The notes under the pieces are model-generated. The model was given only the letters and a program-made list of their open reading frames with translations, made no database searches and was not told the DNA's origin. A DNA stretch of 64,000 nt from an uncultured Aggregatibacter sp. (GTDB taxonomy: Bacteria; Pseudomonadota; Gammaproteobacteria; Enterobacterales; Pasteurellaceae). The DNA is taken from assembly GCF_901873365.1 (NCBI RefSeq), contig NZ_CABFLM010000126.1, positions 1 to 64,000 of the forward strand. Reading direction: 5' to 3'. The position numbers and the translations under genes were made by a program. Numbering within the stretch: position 1 is the stretch's first letter; each line of letters starts with the position of its first letter. Positions 50,274 to 59,347 of this stretch are shown one piece after another.

Positions 50274-51101
50274 TTAGTACAAGTATGCTGGATCGCGATG
50301 TCCGCTTTGAACACCTTTCAATGTTGGCATTGCGCCTGAGGCGGTGTTGAAAGAGGTAATTTCAACGCGACGGTTAGGGTGTAAACAACGAATTAATTCT
50401 TGACCTTTTTCACTGTTACACGCCTTCACTTGGTGCGCTTTACCGTAACCGATAGCCGTAATTGGAAGCGCGATACCACGTTCGATTAAACGTGATTTAA
50501 CACGTTCTGCACGACGTTGGGAAAGATCCAAGTTATAAGATTCAGAGCCTAAACGGTCAGTATAACCAGCGACTCTTACTTCTTTCGCCGGAGATGATCT
50601 TAATTGCATTGCCACGTTATCTACTACGGATTTGCCTTGTTCGGTTAAGGTATCTTTGTCGAAGTCAAACAAGAAATCAGCCGTTAAAGAAAATGTGGAG
50701 TTGCCGTTACAGCCGTTTGGATACCAGAAGAAGCTTTGGGCATCCATGTTTTTGTCAAATAAGATCTTGTATTGGCAGATTTTATGCTCACCGTTTTCAC
50801 GATAGTGAAATACATAATCCCATTCACGAACAGCAAATAAGCCTTCGCTAAAATGAGGTACGCCGATGAGGTTATAAATTTGGTCTTTGTTCATACCTCT
50901 TTCGATCATACGAACATTATCCCAATTCGGCCATGAACCGAGTTGTGTGCCATCGTGGTTAAACTTAGATTTTTCAATCTTCGGCCACACTAACTCTGTT
51001 CCCTCAACAGGTGTCCCTTCTTTGGATACTTTGCTGAGGTTACCGCAACCAACCAACGTCGTGACTGCGATAGCTGAAAGTAAAAAATGTGATAATTTCA
51101 T
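50274..51101 (-). CDS. OmpA-family outer-membrane lipoprotein with BamE-like domain
   Basis: A 275-residue lipoprotein: signal peptide with lipobox LVGC (Cys19). A SmpA/BamE-like region (about 60-125, MIERGMNKDQIYNLIGVPHFSEGLFAVREWDYVF) follows, then a C-terminal OmpA peptidoglycan-binding domain (about 140-255). The latter has FLFDFDKDTLTEQGK, VAGYTDRLGSESYNLDLSQRRAERVKSRLIERG and NRRVEI. The Asp and Arg that hold diaminopimelate in the family are present. It probably ties the outer membrane to the peptidoglycan. The 206-bp upstream gap holds an inverted repeat (GTTGTCA / TGACAAC near 51272-51293) and a -10-like TATACT. Confidence 0.87.
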   Translation of the reverse strand: MKLSHFLLSAIAVTTLVGCGNLSKVSKEGTPVEGTELVWPKIEKSKFNHDGTQLGSWPNWDNVRMIERGMNKDQIYNLIGVPHFSEGLFAVREWDYVFHYRENGEHKICQYKILFDKNMDAQSFFWYPNGCNGNSTFSLTADFLFDFDKDTLTEQGKSVVDNVAMQLRSSPAKEVRVAGYTDRLGSESYNLDLSQRRAERVKSRLIERGIALPITAIGYGKAHQVKACNSEKGQELIRCLHPNRRVEITSFNTASGAMPTLKGVQSGHRDPAYLY

Positions 51102-51307
51102 TTAATTTACCTTATAGGTTAGTGAAATGATTTATGTGTAAGTTTTGGTTAAAAGCGACTCATATTAACAAACTTTCCTTACCCATGTAAAACAAAAAAC
51201 GGAAAAATCACAGGGATTTACATAAAATTGACACCCTAAAAATAACAAGTATAACAAAGTCAATAAGTTATTCTTGTTGTCAAGGATCCATGACAACGAT
51301 CCTTATT

Positions 51308-52366
51308 TTACATAAGTGTACTTCCATTCTTTTTTAGTAAATTTAATAATAGGTTATCGGCACTTTCTTCCGCTTGTTTACCGATCCTTTGTAATAACGG
51401 CTTTTTCACTGTATAGCGAAGCCCCAAAACACGTTTTTCTTTCATTGCCTGTAATAGTACATCATCGCTTGTGAGGATCTCATCCACTAAATTTAACCGT
51501 AACGCCTGCTGTCCAAACCAATGTTCTCCCGTTGCCACACGATCCACGTCTAAGTGCGGTCGATGTTGAGCGACAAATTGTTTGAAAAGTTGATGGGTTT
51601 CGTCTAATTCTTGTTGGAATTTTTGTTTTCCTTTTTCCGTATTTTCTCCAAATATCGTCACCGTGCGTTTATATTCACCCGCGGTCATGACATCTACATC
51701 CACATCATGTTTTTTCAGTAACCGATGAACATTTGGCACCTGTGCCACCACGCCGATTGAACCGATAATCGCAAAGGGCGCCGAAACGATTTTATCGGCA
51801 ACACAGGCCATCATATAACCGCCACTCGCCGCCACTTTATCCACGGCAACCGTAAGTTTAATGTCATGCTGTTTTAAACGTGCCAACTGTGAGGCAGCTA
51901 AGCCATAGCCATGCACCATGCCGCCCGGGCTTTCTAAACATAACAAAACTTCATCGTTAGGCTTCGCAGTTTGAATGATAGCGCTGATTTCCTCTCTTAA
52001 CGCCATGGTTTCGCTGGCGGCAATATCCCCTTTAAAATGCAACACATAAAGCGTCGGCTTTTGTTCTTCCTCTGTTGCTTCGCCTTTTTTGCGCTGTGCT
52101 TTCAGGGCTTTTGCTTTCATTTTTTCTGCTTTCTTCTCGGCTTTTTCCACCGCTTTTAATTCCTCCTCCGAGAGATGAAATTCGCGCAATGCTTTACCGG
52201 TTTCTTCAAAGGTTTGGGATAAATCCGTGATCACCAACTCCCCTTGTTGCGTGTGTTTTTTCTGTTTAATTGAGATAACCGTTGTCACCACGGCGGCAAT
52301 GATCAAAAGCAACGTAATCACTTCTAAAATAAATACGCCATAGCCAATAAAAATCTCTGACCACAT
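51308..52366 (-). CDS. sohB: Membrane serine protease SohB (S49 family)
   Basis: An inner-membrane peptidase related to signal peptide peptidase SppA. The 352 residues start with a membrane segment (about 9-31). A charged Lys/Glu-rich region (about 60-100) follows, then the S49 domain with VLCLESPGGMVHGYG, KVAASGGYMMAC (catalytic Lys region) and FAIIGSIGVVAQVPNV (catalytic Ser). It is followed on the same strand by the OmpA-type lipoprotein gene. Confidence 0.94.
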   Translation of the reverse strand: MWSEIFIGYGVFILEVITLLLIIAAVVTTVISIKQKKHTQQGELVITDLSQTFEETGKALREFHLSEEELKAVEKAEKKAEKMKAKALKAQRKKGEATEEEQKPTLYVLHFKGDIAASETMALREEISAIIQTAKPNDEVLLCLESPGGMVHGYGLAASQLARLKQHDIKLTVAVDKVAASGGYMMACVADKIVSAPFAIIGSIGVVAQVPNVHRLLKKHDVDVDVMTAGEYKRTVTIFGENTEKGKQKFQQELDETHQLFKQFVAQHRPHLDVDRVATGEHWFGQQALRLNLVDEILTSDDVLLQAMKEKRVLGLRYTVKKPLLQRIGKQAEESADNLLLNLLKKNGSTLM

Positions 52367-52406
52367 TATTTTTTCCTTACATTAACGAGATGAAATTCAT
52401 ATCAAA

Positions 52407-53306
52407 TTATAACCGCGCTTTTTCGCCGCCGAAGTCGTGCAAGAGGTTTTCAGTGAGCTGACTGAGTAAACCAGTCATCAGCACGAAATCGGCATCGAAA
52501 CGCTGCGCATAATCTTCTTTTAAAATATCGTCATTTTTTTCCCGAACGGCATCGGCAAATTTGAGACGCTTCAAGCTACAGTCTTCGTTTAACATGAAAC
52601 TGAGGCGGTCTTCCCATTCCAACGCCAGCTTCGTGACATATCGAGAATGGACGAGACTGAGGATGTCTTCGTTATCCAACGCATGTTGTTTGCAACGAAT
52701 AACCCCATTGTTGACATCGCGCAACTCCGCTTCCTCTAACGGAACCAGCCATTCCGGCACCTGCGTCTGAGCGATCCATTCTTGCATCACAAGTCCGGGT
52801 TCATTAGCAAACGTTAACGGTACGACCGGCAAAGATCCTAACGACTTGCGTAACAACGCCAACGTTTCTTCTGCACGTTTGGCGGACGCTGCATCAACAT
52901 AAATAAGCTGGTTTTCCGCATCAATCCACAAGGCAGTTTGTTGATATTTACTAAACGCGCGCGGCAATAACGTAGCAATCACGTCGTCTTTTAAGGTTTG
53001 TTTCTCCACTTTTTTTAACTTGCGGTTTTCCGCCTGTTCAATTTTTTCTACGCGCGCATCCAATTCACGCTTAATGACGTGTGCCGGCAACATTTTTTCT
53101 TCTTTTTGGGCAAGCAATAAAATCTGTTTGCCCACGGCAAAATACAGGGATTCGCTGCCTTTCAACGGCGTTGACCAACCAAACTTAAGGATGTCCGATT
53201 GTGCGCAAGGCTGATAGCGGTGTTGTTCAAGCTGTGGCGCAAGGGTGTCGAGCGACCAATCTAACGGCTTGGTGATTCGATAAATCAGGGCATTTTTAAA
53301 CCACAT
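52407..53306 (-). CDS. rdgC: Recombination-associated protein RdgC
   Basis: A ring-shaped DNA-binding protein that limits RecA action and is linked to replication restart. The start at 53306 (MWFKNALIYRITKPLDWSLDTL) is the family start and gives 299 residues (E. coli 303); the open frame runs further upstream without homology. HVIKRELDARVEKIEQAENRKL is the typical central stretch. Confidence 0.94.
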   Translation of the reverse strand: MWFKNALIYRITKPLDWSLDTLAPQLEQHRYQPCAQSDILKFGWSTPLKGSESLYFAVGKQILLLAQKEEKMLPAHVIKRELDARVEKIEQAENRKLKKVEKQTLKDDVIATLLPRAFSKYQQTALWIDAENQLIYVDAASAKRAEETLALLRKSLGSLPVVPLTFANEPGLVMQEWIAQTQVPEWLVPLEEAELRDVNNGVIRCKQHALDNEDILSLVHSRYVTKLALEWEDRLSFMLNEDCSLKRLKFADAVREKNDDILKEDYAQRFDADFVLMTGLLSQLTENLLHDFGGEKARL

Positions 53307-53355
53307 GACAATTGTCCTATTACTGATGACATTGAGGGAGAGGTATAACATGAAA

Positions 53356-53383
53356 AAAGTGCGGTTAAAAATCACCGCACTTT
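53356..53383 (-). terminator. def terminator (inverted USS pair)
   Basis: AAAGTGCGGT (53356-53365) and ACCGCACTTT (53374-53383). On the minus strand the stem is followed by TTTCATG. It lies 8 bases after the def stop. Confidence 0.8.
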
Positions 53384-53390
53384 GGGAACG

Positions 53391-53909
53391 TTACAATGGT
53401 TTTTGCTTTTCTCGCTGTTTTTTCAATTTAACGAGCTTTTCTTTAATCCGTTGGCGTTTGAGCGGAGAAAGATAATCCACAAACAAAATGCCGTTGAGAT
53501 GATCGATTTCATGTTGAATACAAATCGCCAATAAGCCGTCTGCTTCCAGCGTAAATTCATGACCATTGCGATCAAGCGCTTTAACGGTGACTTTTTCCTT
53601 ACGAGGAATTAACGCACGAAAGCCCGGAATCGACAAACAACCTTCTTCAATGCCGGTTTCCCCTTCAGACGCCAAAATCTCCGGGTTAATTAACACTAAC
53701 TGGTTTTGTTTATCGCCCTCAATATCAATAGTGATAATGCGCTGCAAAATATCCACTTGCGGTGCGGCCAAGCCAATGCCTTCTTCCTGATACATGGTGT
53801 CGAACATATCATCAATAATATTGCGTGTTTCATCGCTCACGTTCGCAACCGGATCGCAAACCACTTTCAGGTGATCTTCGGGGTAAATTAATACATTAAG
53901 TGCAGTCAT
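53391..53909 (-). CDS. def: Peptide deformylase
   Basis: Removes the formyl group from new proteins. The 172 residues have all three motifs: GIGLAAPQ (44-51), EEGCLS (87-92, metal Cys90) and QHEIDH (131-136, metal His132 and His136, catalytic Glu133). Its usual neighbour fmt is elsewhere in this window (45966), so the def-fmt pair is split. Confidence 0.97.
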   Translation of the reverse strand: MTALNVLIYPEDHLKVVCDPVANVSDETRNIIDDMFDTMYQEEGIGLAAPQVDILQRIITIDIEGDKQNQLVLINPEILASEGETGIEEGCLSIPGFRALIPRKEKVTVKALDRNGHEFTLEADGLLAICIQHEIDHLNGILFVDYLSPLKRQRIKEKLVKLKKQREKQKPL

Positions 53910-53975
53910 AATTTCTCTTGTTAAAATGAAATAAACGCCTCATTGTAGCCTTTTTTCATGGAAATTCATACGCAT

Positions 53976-54005
53976 GAAAAAAGAGCCAAGGAATTCGCTT
54001 GGCTC
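53976..54005 (-). terminator. nfuA terminator
   Basis: GAGCCAAG (53983-53990) pairs with CTTGGCTC (53998-54005). On the minus strand it is followed by TTTTTTC. Confidence 0.88.
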
Positions 54006-54030
54006 ATGCTACGGGCTTGATCATGGGATC

Positions 54031-54615
54031 TTAATAATAAGAATGCTCCCCGCGTTGGTGTTCCGTCACGTCTTTTGCACCTTTTAACTCCTCAGGGAAA
54101 AGGCTAACCAATTGTTTTTCTACACCGTCTTTCAAGGTGACATCCACCATGGAGCAACCGTTACAACCGCCGCCGAATTGTAGAATCGCATAGCCGTCAT
54201 CGGTGATTTCTAATAAGGTGATTTTACCGCCGTGGCTCGCTAATTGCGGGTTGATTTGAGTTTGAATGACGTATTCCACGCGTTCAATTAACGGCGCGTC
54301 ATCTGCCACTTTGCGCATTTTGGCATTTGGCGCTTTTAAGGTGAGTTGTGCGCCTAATTCTTCCGTCACATAATCAATTTCGGCATCTTCTAAAAACGGT
54401 AGGCTAATGTCATCCACAAAGGCGGAAAAGGTGTCGTATTTCATTTCGGTATCGCTTGCTTCCACCGAATTGGGTGGGCAGTAAGACACACCGCACTCGG
54501 CACTTGGCGTACCCGGATTGACAACGAAAATACGAATGTTAGTGCCTTCTTCTTGCTGATCTAATAAACGGCGGAAATGGGCTTGTGCTTCCGCTGAAAT
54601 AGTAATTTGTTGCAT
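54031..54615 (-). CDS. nfuA: Fe-S biogenesis protein NfuA
   Basis: A carrier of [4Fe-4S] clusters under oxidative stress or iron limitation. The 194 residues comprise a degenerate A-type N-terminal domain (about 1-100) that lacks the cysteine set. The Nfu domain has the cluster pair GGCNGCSM (Cys151, Cys154). It lies downstream of comF, an order also found in Haemophilus and E. coli (gntX-nfuA). Confidence 0.96.
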   Translation of the reverse strand: MQQITISAEAQAHFRRLLDQQEEGTNIRIFVVNPGTPSAECGVSYCPPNSVEASDTEMKYDTFSAFVDDISLPFLEDAEIDYVTEELGAQLTLKAPNAKMRKVADDAPLIERVEYVIQTQINPQLASHGGKITLLEITDDGYAILQFGGGCNGCSMVDVTLKDGVEKQLVSLFPEELKGAKDVTEHQRGEHSYY

Positions 54616-54717
54616 AACGCTCCCACAATAAAACCTAATTAAATTTGTCGGATATGATACGCTTCATGTGGTTTTTTTTCCACCTTTTGGTGTAATAAAA
54701 ATGCCTTATCATGTGTT

Positions 54718-55404
54718 TTATGTTCGTGCCAATCCCCATACTTGAATATGTGCCACATTGGCTTGGCGCAATAACTTGGCAATTTCGTTTAATGTTGAAC
54801 CGGTGGTGATCACATCATCAATTAATGCCACATGACGATACGGAAAATGCCGGTGTTTGGCGGAAAGTTGGAAGGCATTTCTCAAGTTTTTTCGCCGATC
54901 TTTGGCGCTCAAGCCCCGTTGGGTCGGTGTGCGTTTGGTACGGATGATTAAGTCGTTTTTGACGGGAATGTTGAGCCATTTGCTCAGTTGACGCGCCAAT
55001 AAATCTGCTTGATTATATCCCCGCTGCCATTGGCGAACATGATGTAACGGCACGGGCAGAATCACCTCAGGCAGCATTAATCCGTGCGTACGACGGGCAT
55101 TGCGAATAGCTAAATATAATAAACGTGCCAGCGTGCGATCCAGCCAAAATTGCCGTTGAAATTTAAACCGATGAATCAGTGTGGAAAGCGGTTCGTTGTA
55201 ACGCCCGATAATCACCATGCGATCCCACGCGGGCTCCTGTTGTAAACAGTTGCCACAGTGCAAGGCGTTTTCTGCTAGTTCCGCACCGCAGCAACCGCAA
55301 TAAGGAAAACGCCGAATGGTTCGGTTACAACGGCTACATAAGCCATGTTTGGCAAGTTTAAGAGGCGCATGGCAATGCACGCAGCTGGATAGAAAAACGT
55401 TCAT
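54718..55404 (-). CDS. comF: Competence protein ComF (phosphoribosyltransferase-like)
   Basis: Needed for transformation: it helps incoming single-stranded DNA cross into the cytoplasm. The start at 55404 (MNVFLSSCVHCHAPLKLAKHG) gives 228 residues and the expected N-terminal zinc-binding cysteines: 8, 11, 23, 26 and 36, 39, 50, 53. The upstream ATGs (55443) would extend into the promoter. The C-terminal PRT fold has LPVPLHHVRQWQRGYNQ and the PRPP motif VALIDDVITTGST (192-204). A CRP-S site lies upstream. Confidence 0.95.
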   Translation of the reverse strand: MNVFLSSCVHCHAPLKLAKHGLCSRCNRTIRRFPYCGCCGAELAENALHCGNCLQQEPAWDRMVIIGRYNEPLSTLIHRFKFQRQFWLDRTLARLLYLAIRNARRTHGLMLPEVILPVPLHHVRQWQRGYNQADLLARQLSKWLNIPVKNDLIIRTKRTPTQRGLSAKDRRKNLRNAFQLSAKHRHFPYRHVALIDDVITTGSTLNEIAKLLRQANVAHIQVWGLART

Positions 55405-55438
55405 AAAAGCGACCGCACTTAATGAAGAAAATCGGCAC

Positions 55439-55444
55439 ATCATA
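55439..55444 (-). promoter_or_regulatory. Likely -10 element of comF
   Basis: TATGAT on the minus strand, 47 bp from the centre of the CRP-S site. This is the same geometry as at comM. Confidence 0.6.
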
Positions 55445-55479
55445 AAGTGCGGTGCTTTTTTTCGGTGTTTTTTTGCCCA

Positions 55480-55503
55480 ACTTTAGGATCCGCCTCGCAA
55501 AAA
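55480..55503 (-). promoter_or_regulatory. CRP-S competence control site before comF
   Basis: On the minus strand TTTTTGCGA, six bases, TCCTA. One half site is perfect (TGCGA with the T run typical of CRP-S); the other keeps three of five bases. It is centred near -60 from the predicted start point. The divergent HAD gene starts at 55558. Confidence 0.7.
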
Positions 55504-55557
55504 TGCTAAAATCCGGCAACATTTCTGCCAAACGTTGAATTTAAAGAAGAGAAAAGC

Positions 55558-56370
55558 ATGACAATCCCGAATTATCGCGACCAAATTAAAGTCGTCTTTT
55601 TTGATATCGATGACACATTGTTTATGAAACAACGTGATTTTCTGCCGGCAACGGTGCCTGTGTTTATGCGTAAATTGAAAGAAAACGGCATTATTCCTGC
55701 CATTGCCACAGGGCGTACTCGCTGTGCTTTCCCGCATAAATTAAATCAGGTGATTGAGCAGGAAGGCATTGATTTATTTGTGACCATGAACGGGCAAATG
55801 GCGAGTTATCATGGGCAAGTCATTGAGAAACATGTGATTCCAACGGAAAAAATTCGCCGTTTGGTGCATTTTTTTGAGCAACATAATATGCCTTATGCGT
55901 TTGTCGCGGATCATACGGTGGCGGTTTCGGAGCGGAATTCCGTGGTGCAGTTCGCGATGGATCCGATATTGAAAGATTACATCGTGGATAAAACCTTTTT
56001 TGAAACAAATGATGTTGGACAAGTGTTGCCGTTTTATCGCGTGGAACAGGATGAGTTGGTGCGGAATTCAGGCGTATTGGATGGCTTGCGTGTGGTGCGT
56101 TGGCATGAAGATTCCGTGGATTTATTTGATGCGGAAGGTTCAAAGGCTCGCGGTATTCAAGCGGTGGTGAAACATTTGGGGCTGCAAATGGATAATGTGA
56201 TGGCGTTCGGTGATCAATTAAACGATTTGGAAATGTTAAGCACTGTTGGCGTAGGTGTGGCGATGGGCAACGGTCATGAAAAACTCAAAGCGATTGCCGA
56301 TCATGTGGCGGAACCGCTTGACCAAGACGGCATTTATCGCTTTTTAATGAAGGCGGGTTTGATTGATTAA
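55558..56370 (+). CDS. Cof-type HAD hydrolase
   Basis: A 270-residue phosphatase of HAD subfamily IIB. Motif I FFDIDDTLF gives the nucleophile Asp16 and the acid/base Asp18. Motif II is in IATGRTR (about 51-57), motif III Lys in SKARGIQAV, and motif IV MAFGDQLNDLEML (about 220). Such enzymes dephosphorylate small sugar phosphates or cofactors; the substrate is unknown. It is divergent from comF. Confidence 0.9.
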   Translation: MTIPNYRDQIKVVFFDIDDTLFMKQRDFLPATVPVFMRKLKENGIIPAIATGRTRCAFPHKLNQVIEQEGIDLFVTMNGQMASYHGQVIEKHVIPTEKIRRLVHFFEQHNMPYAFVADHTVAVSERNSVVQFAMDPILKDYIVDKTFFETNDVGQVLPFYRVEQDELVRNSGVLDGLRVVRWHEDSVDLFDAEGSKARGIQAVVKHLGLQMDNVMAFGDQLNDLEMLSTVGVGVAMGNGHEKLKAIADHVAEPLDQDGIYRFLMKAGLID

Positions 56371-56432
56371 TCACGCCTTTGGGCAATACGCTTTCTGCTT
56401 TTTGCACGAATGAAAATATTAACTAAAAACAA

Positions 56433-56464
56433 ACCGCACTTTATCTCATAAAATAAAGTGCGGT
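56433..56464. terminator. Inverted USS pair between HAD gene and raiA
   Basis: ACCGCACTTTA (56433-56443) pairs with TAAAGTGCGGT (56454-56464), followed on the plus strand by GTTTTATTTTT. It lies between two convergent genes. Confidence 0.85.
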
Positions 56465-56515
56465 GTTTTATTTTTATGTTTTTACAACAACATTTCTGTC
56501 TCGTAGAGCTAATGC

Positions 56516-56839
56516 TTATTCTTTGAACGAATCTTTCAAACGCTCATCGGCACGACGCGCTTCGCTTTTGTGTTGTAACTTATTGAGTTGACGTTCCAGT
56601 TTTTCTTCCACGTCGTTAATTGCTTTATACATATCTTCTGCTTCTGCCGTGGCTAAAAGATTGCCGTTCGGCGTGCCGATAGAGGCTTCCACAGAAAAAC
56701 CTTTTGGGGTTTTATTCAAAATAAAATGAGGATTAATCAACTGAGTTTGCCATTTGTCTAACTTGGCAAGACGCTCTTCAACATGCGCACGGATTGCAGG
56801 GGTGATGTCCATTTGTTTGCTGGTGATATTCACTGTCAT
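56516..56839 (-). CDS. raiA: Ribosome-associated inhibitor RaiA (YfiA)
   Basis: Binds the 30S subunit in stationary phase or cold and stops translation. The 107 residues ([30 protein letters not shown]...) match E. coli RaiA better than Hpf, including the [13 protein letters not shown] stretch. The C-terminal tail is slightly shorter. Confidence 0.93.
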   Translation of the reverse strand: MTVNITSKQMDITPAIRAHVEERLAKLDKWQTQLINPHFILNKTPKGFSVEASIGTPNGNLLATAEAEDMYKAINDVEEKLERQLNKLQHKSEARRADERLKDSFKE

Positions 56840-56954
56840 AGCATTTACCTCTTGTGTAATGAGTCGAACGACTCGGTTTGAATCCTTATCTCTAACATAG
56901 TGACCTTGCCTGTGATTTTCAAGCGGAAATGTTTAAAAATATGATCTACGTCTA

Positions 56955-56990
56955 AAAAGAAGACCGCTCGTTGTGGCGGTCTTATTTTTT
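56955..56990. terminator. yajQ terminator
   Basis: AAGACCGC (56960-56967) pairs with GCGGTCTT (56976-56983). T runs follow on both strands: CTTTTTAG on the minus strand, ATTTTTTT on the plus strand. Confidence 0.8.
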
Positions 56991-57024
56991 TATTGTGAAA
57001 GTGCGGTCACCTTTGAAGGCGTTT

Positions 57025-57516
57025 TTAATCGCGGAAATTATTGAATTGGAATGGTTGCCCCAGTTCGGCGGTTTTAACGAGTTGAATCACGGCTTGTAAA
57101 TCATCGCGGGATTTACCGGTAACACGGACTTGCTCGCCTTGGATTTGGCTTTGGACTTTGATTTTGGAATCTTTGATAAGCTTGGTGAGCTTTTTCGCCA
57201 TGTCGGTTTCAATGCCTTGTTTCAGCTTGATTTCTTTGCTGTAGATTTTGCCGCTGTGTTCATAGTCGGCAGGAATATCCAAGGAATTGGATTCGATGTT
57301 ACGTTTAATGCACGCGTTACGTAAGATGTCGATGAGTTGCTCCACTTGGAAATCCGATTCGCTGCTCACTTTAATGCTTTCGTTTTTTTCGTTAAATTCG
57401 ATCGCGGCTTGTACATTGCGGAAATCCCAACGGTTAGTCAGTTCACGGTTGGCGTTTTCCACGGCGTTGCGGATTTCGTGTCCGCTGATTTCGGAAACAA
57501 TGTCGAATGATGGCAT
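57025..57516 (-). CDS. yajQ: YajQ family nucleotide-binding protein
   Basis: A 163-residue cytoplasmic protein with two ferredoxin-like folds. Its family binds nucleotides, and some members bind cyclic-di-GMP. The start [26 protein letters not shown] and the motif [18 protein letters not shown] are typical. It begins 10 bases after serB and is probably in its operon. Confidence 0.93.
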   Translation of the reverse strand: MPSFDIVSEISGHEIRNAVENANRELTNRWDFRNVQAAIEFNEKNESIKVSSESDFQVEQLIDILRNACIKRNIESNSLDIPADYEHSGKIYSKEIKLKQGIETDMAKKLTKLIKDSKIKVQSQIQGEQVRVTGKSRDDLQAVIQLVKTAELGQPFQFNNFRD

Positions 57517-57526
57517 GGTTTTCTCC

Positions 57527-58471
57527 TTATTTCATTTTGTCGTTTGCACTTAAAATACATAAAAGTGCGGTTAAATCGGTAAAATTGACGATAACTTGCG
57601 CCAATTGTTGTACTTTGGGTTTGGCGTGATAAGCCACGCCGACATCGGCAACTTGCATCATGGCGAGATCGTTGGCGCCGTCGCCGATGGCAACAGTGTT
57701 TTCTTTGGCAATGTGAAATTGTTGTGCCAACTGTTGTAAGGTTTGCGCTTTGTATTGCGCATCCACAATGGCGCCTTGCACCTTGCCGGTAAGTTTGCCG
57801 TCAATAATTTCAAATTGATTGGCGGCAATAAAATCTAAGCCGAGTTTTTGTTGTAATACTTCGGCAAAATAGGTAAAACCGCCGGACGCAATGGCTACTT
57901 TCCAGCCGTGATTTTTGAGTTCTTTGACCGTTTCCACCAATCCCGGCATCAGCGGTAAATGTTGTTTGACCTCTTGCAAAATGCTTTCTGGTGCGTCTTT
58001 TAAGGTCGCTACCCGTTGGCGCAGGCTTTGGCTAAAATCGAGTTCACCACGCATAGCACGTTCCGTAATAGCGGAAACTATCTCACCGGTGCCGGCAAGT
58101 TTGGCGATTTCATCGATACATTCAATTTGGATGGCGGTGGAATCCATGTCCATCACCAATAATCCTGCTTGCTTTAAACTGGCGTGAAAGTTTAACGGCG
58201 CAATATCCAGTGCTAATTCATGGGCAATGCCAACCCATTCCGCTTTCCAGTTGCCTTTGAGCAACACCACGGTGTTATGCAACACCGTCCATGCGGCAAA
58301 ACACAAAAAATTTTCACCGCACTTTTGCTGAAAAGCCTGTAACGTTGTGAAGTTTAGCTTATTGGAATAAAGCACAAACGCCTGTGTGGCTTCACAAGGT
58401 TGATCGGCAATTAATGAGGCGGGCAATGAGGGAAAATGACGAAGAATATCGGTCAGATTTTGTGTTTGCAT
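57527..58471 (-). CDS. serB: Phosphoserine phosphatase SerB
   Basis: Last step of serine synthesis. The ATG at 58471 ([15 protein letters not shown]) gives 314 residues, the size in H. influenzae; the longer frame to 58501 is unsupported. HAD motif [16 protein letters not shown] (about 117-131, nucleophile Asp), motif [10 protein letters not shown], and motif [12 protein letters not shown] near 260 are present. The pair serB/smp in divergent order is conserved with E. coli. Confidence 0.95.
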   Translation of the reverse strand: MQTQNLTDILRHFPSLPASLIADQPCEATQAFVLYSNKLNFTTLQAFQQKCGENFLCFAAWTVLHNTVVLLKGNWKAEWVGIAHELALDIAPLNFHASLKQAGLLVMDMDSTAIQIECIDEIAKLAGTGEIVSAITERAMRGELDFSQSLRQRVATLKDAPESILQEVKQHLPLMPGLVETVKELKNHGWKVAIASGGFTYFAEVLQQKLGLDFIAANQFEIIDGKLTGKVQGAIVDAQYKAQTLQQLAQQFHIAKENTVAIGDGANDLAMMQVADVGVAYHAKPKVQQLAQVIVNFTDLTALLCILSANDKMK

Positions 58472-58548
58472 AAAAATCCTGTAAATTGTAGCGATTCTCA
58501 AAAAAGCGATTTATTCTAGCTTACTTATCCATCTTTGGGGAAAATAAC

Positions 58549-59226
58549 TTGCATTTAGTAAAAGAAAAAATGATGAAATGGGTGATGTTATTCGGCATTA
58601 TGTTGCTATGTGCCGGCATCATGACGATCATTTTATTTGGTATAAAACAGTTTAAAATCGGCTCACAGCTTTCCAGTGTCAACCAAGTGGCGAACGTGTC
58701 CCATTTACTGGCGCGGCAACAAGCCAGTTTGTTCTCAATGTTGTTAGTTAATAATGCCAAAACTGAACAACTGGTGGAAAATTTAGATAACTTCGTCAAA
58801 GAGGAATTTGTGTTGGACGCTGCTGTTTATGCCCGTAATGGTGAATTATTGGCGCAAAGCACCAACTCACCGAATCTCCGCAGTTTATTGGGATTGGATA
58901 AACCGGAAGAAAAAGACACGGATTCACAACAAATTGTCGAACCGATTTATTCTTCAAACGGCGTAGAAGGTTTTCTGCGTGTGACTTTTGATGCCAAATA
59001 TGCCCAATCGACAAAAAGCAAAATTAATCAGATGTTTCATCGGCTTTATGGCGAAATCATTATTGTGTTTTTAGTGGGCGTCTTATTTGCCGGCAGCCTG
59101 CATTATTTCTTCAGCCAGTATCACCGTAGCCGAGTTCATGTTGCAGAAAAAGCTCCAATGCCAAGCAATAAAGCTACACAGTCTATGAGCAAGCTATTTC
59201 ATCAGCGCAGAAGACGAGTGCGGTAG
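58549..59226 (+). CDS. smp: Membrane protein Smp/YtjB
   Basis: An inner-membrane protein with a periplasmic domain between two membrane segments (about 10-32 and 172-192). It is recognised by VLDAAVYARNGELLAQS and QQIVEPIYSSNGVEGFLRVTFD, which match E. coli Smp (YtjB), the neighbour of serB. Function unknown. The start is uncertain: a TTG at 58549 with GGGG eight bases upstream gives 225 residues, while an ATG at 58570 gives 218. The basic C-terminus (QRRRRVR) contains a USS. Confidence 0.82.
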   Translation: MHLVKEKMMKWVMLFGIMLLCAGIMTIILFGIKQFKIGSQLSSVNQVANVSHLLARQQASLFSMLLVNNAKTEQLVENLDNFVKEEFVLDAAVYARNGELLAQSTNSPNLRSLLGLDKPEEKDTDSQQIVEPIYSSNGVEGFLRVTFDAKYAQSTKSKINQMFHRLYGEIIIVFLVGVLFAGSLHYFFSQYHRSRVHVAEKAPMPSNKATQSMSKLFHQRRRRVR

Positions 59227-59286
59227 AAATTTACAATAGAAACTCACGGCAGAAAATTCAAGCAGAAAGGACGTAAAGAAGAAAGT

Positions 59287-59339
59287 AAAAGTGCGGTAGA
59301 AAATCGGGGGAAATCTCCTCAATTTTCTACCGCACTTTT
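59287..59339. terminator. Perfect 18-bp inverted USS pair between smp and tsaD
   Basis: AAAAGTGCGGTAGAAAAT (59287-59304) and ATTTTCTACCGCACTTTT (59322-59339) are exact complements around a 17-base loop. They lie between two convergent genes. It is the longest USS dyad in the window. Confidence 0.88.
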
Positions 59340-59347
59340 GTCGAGGG

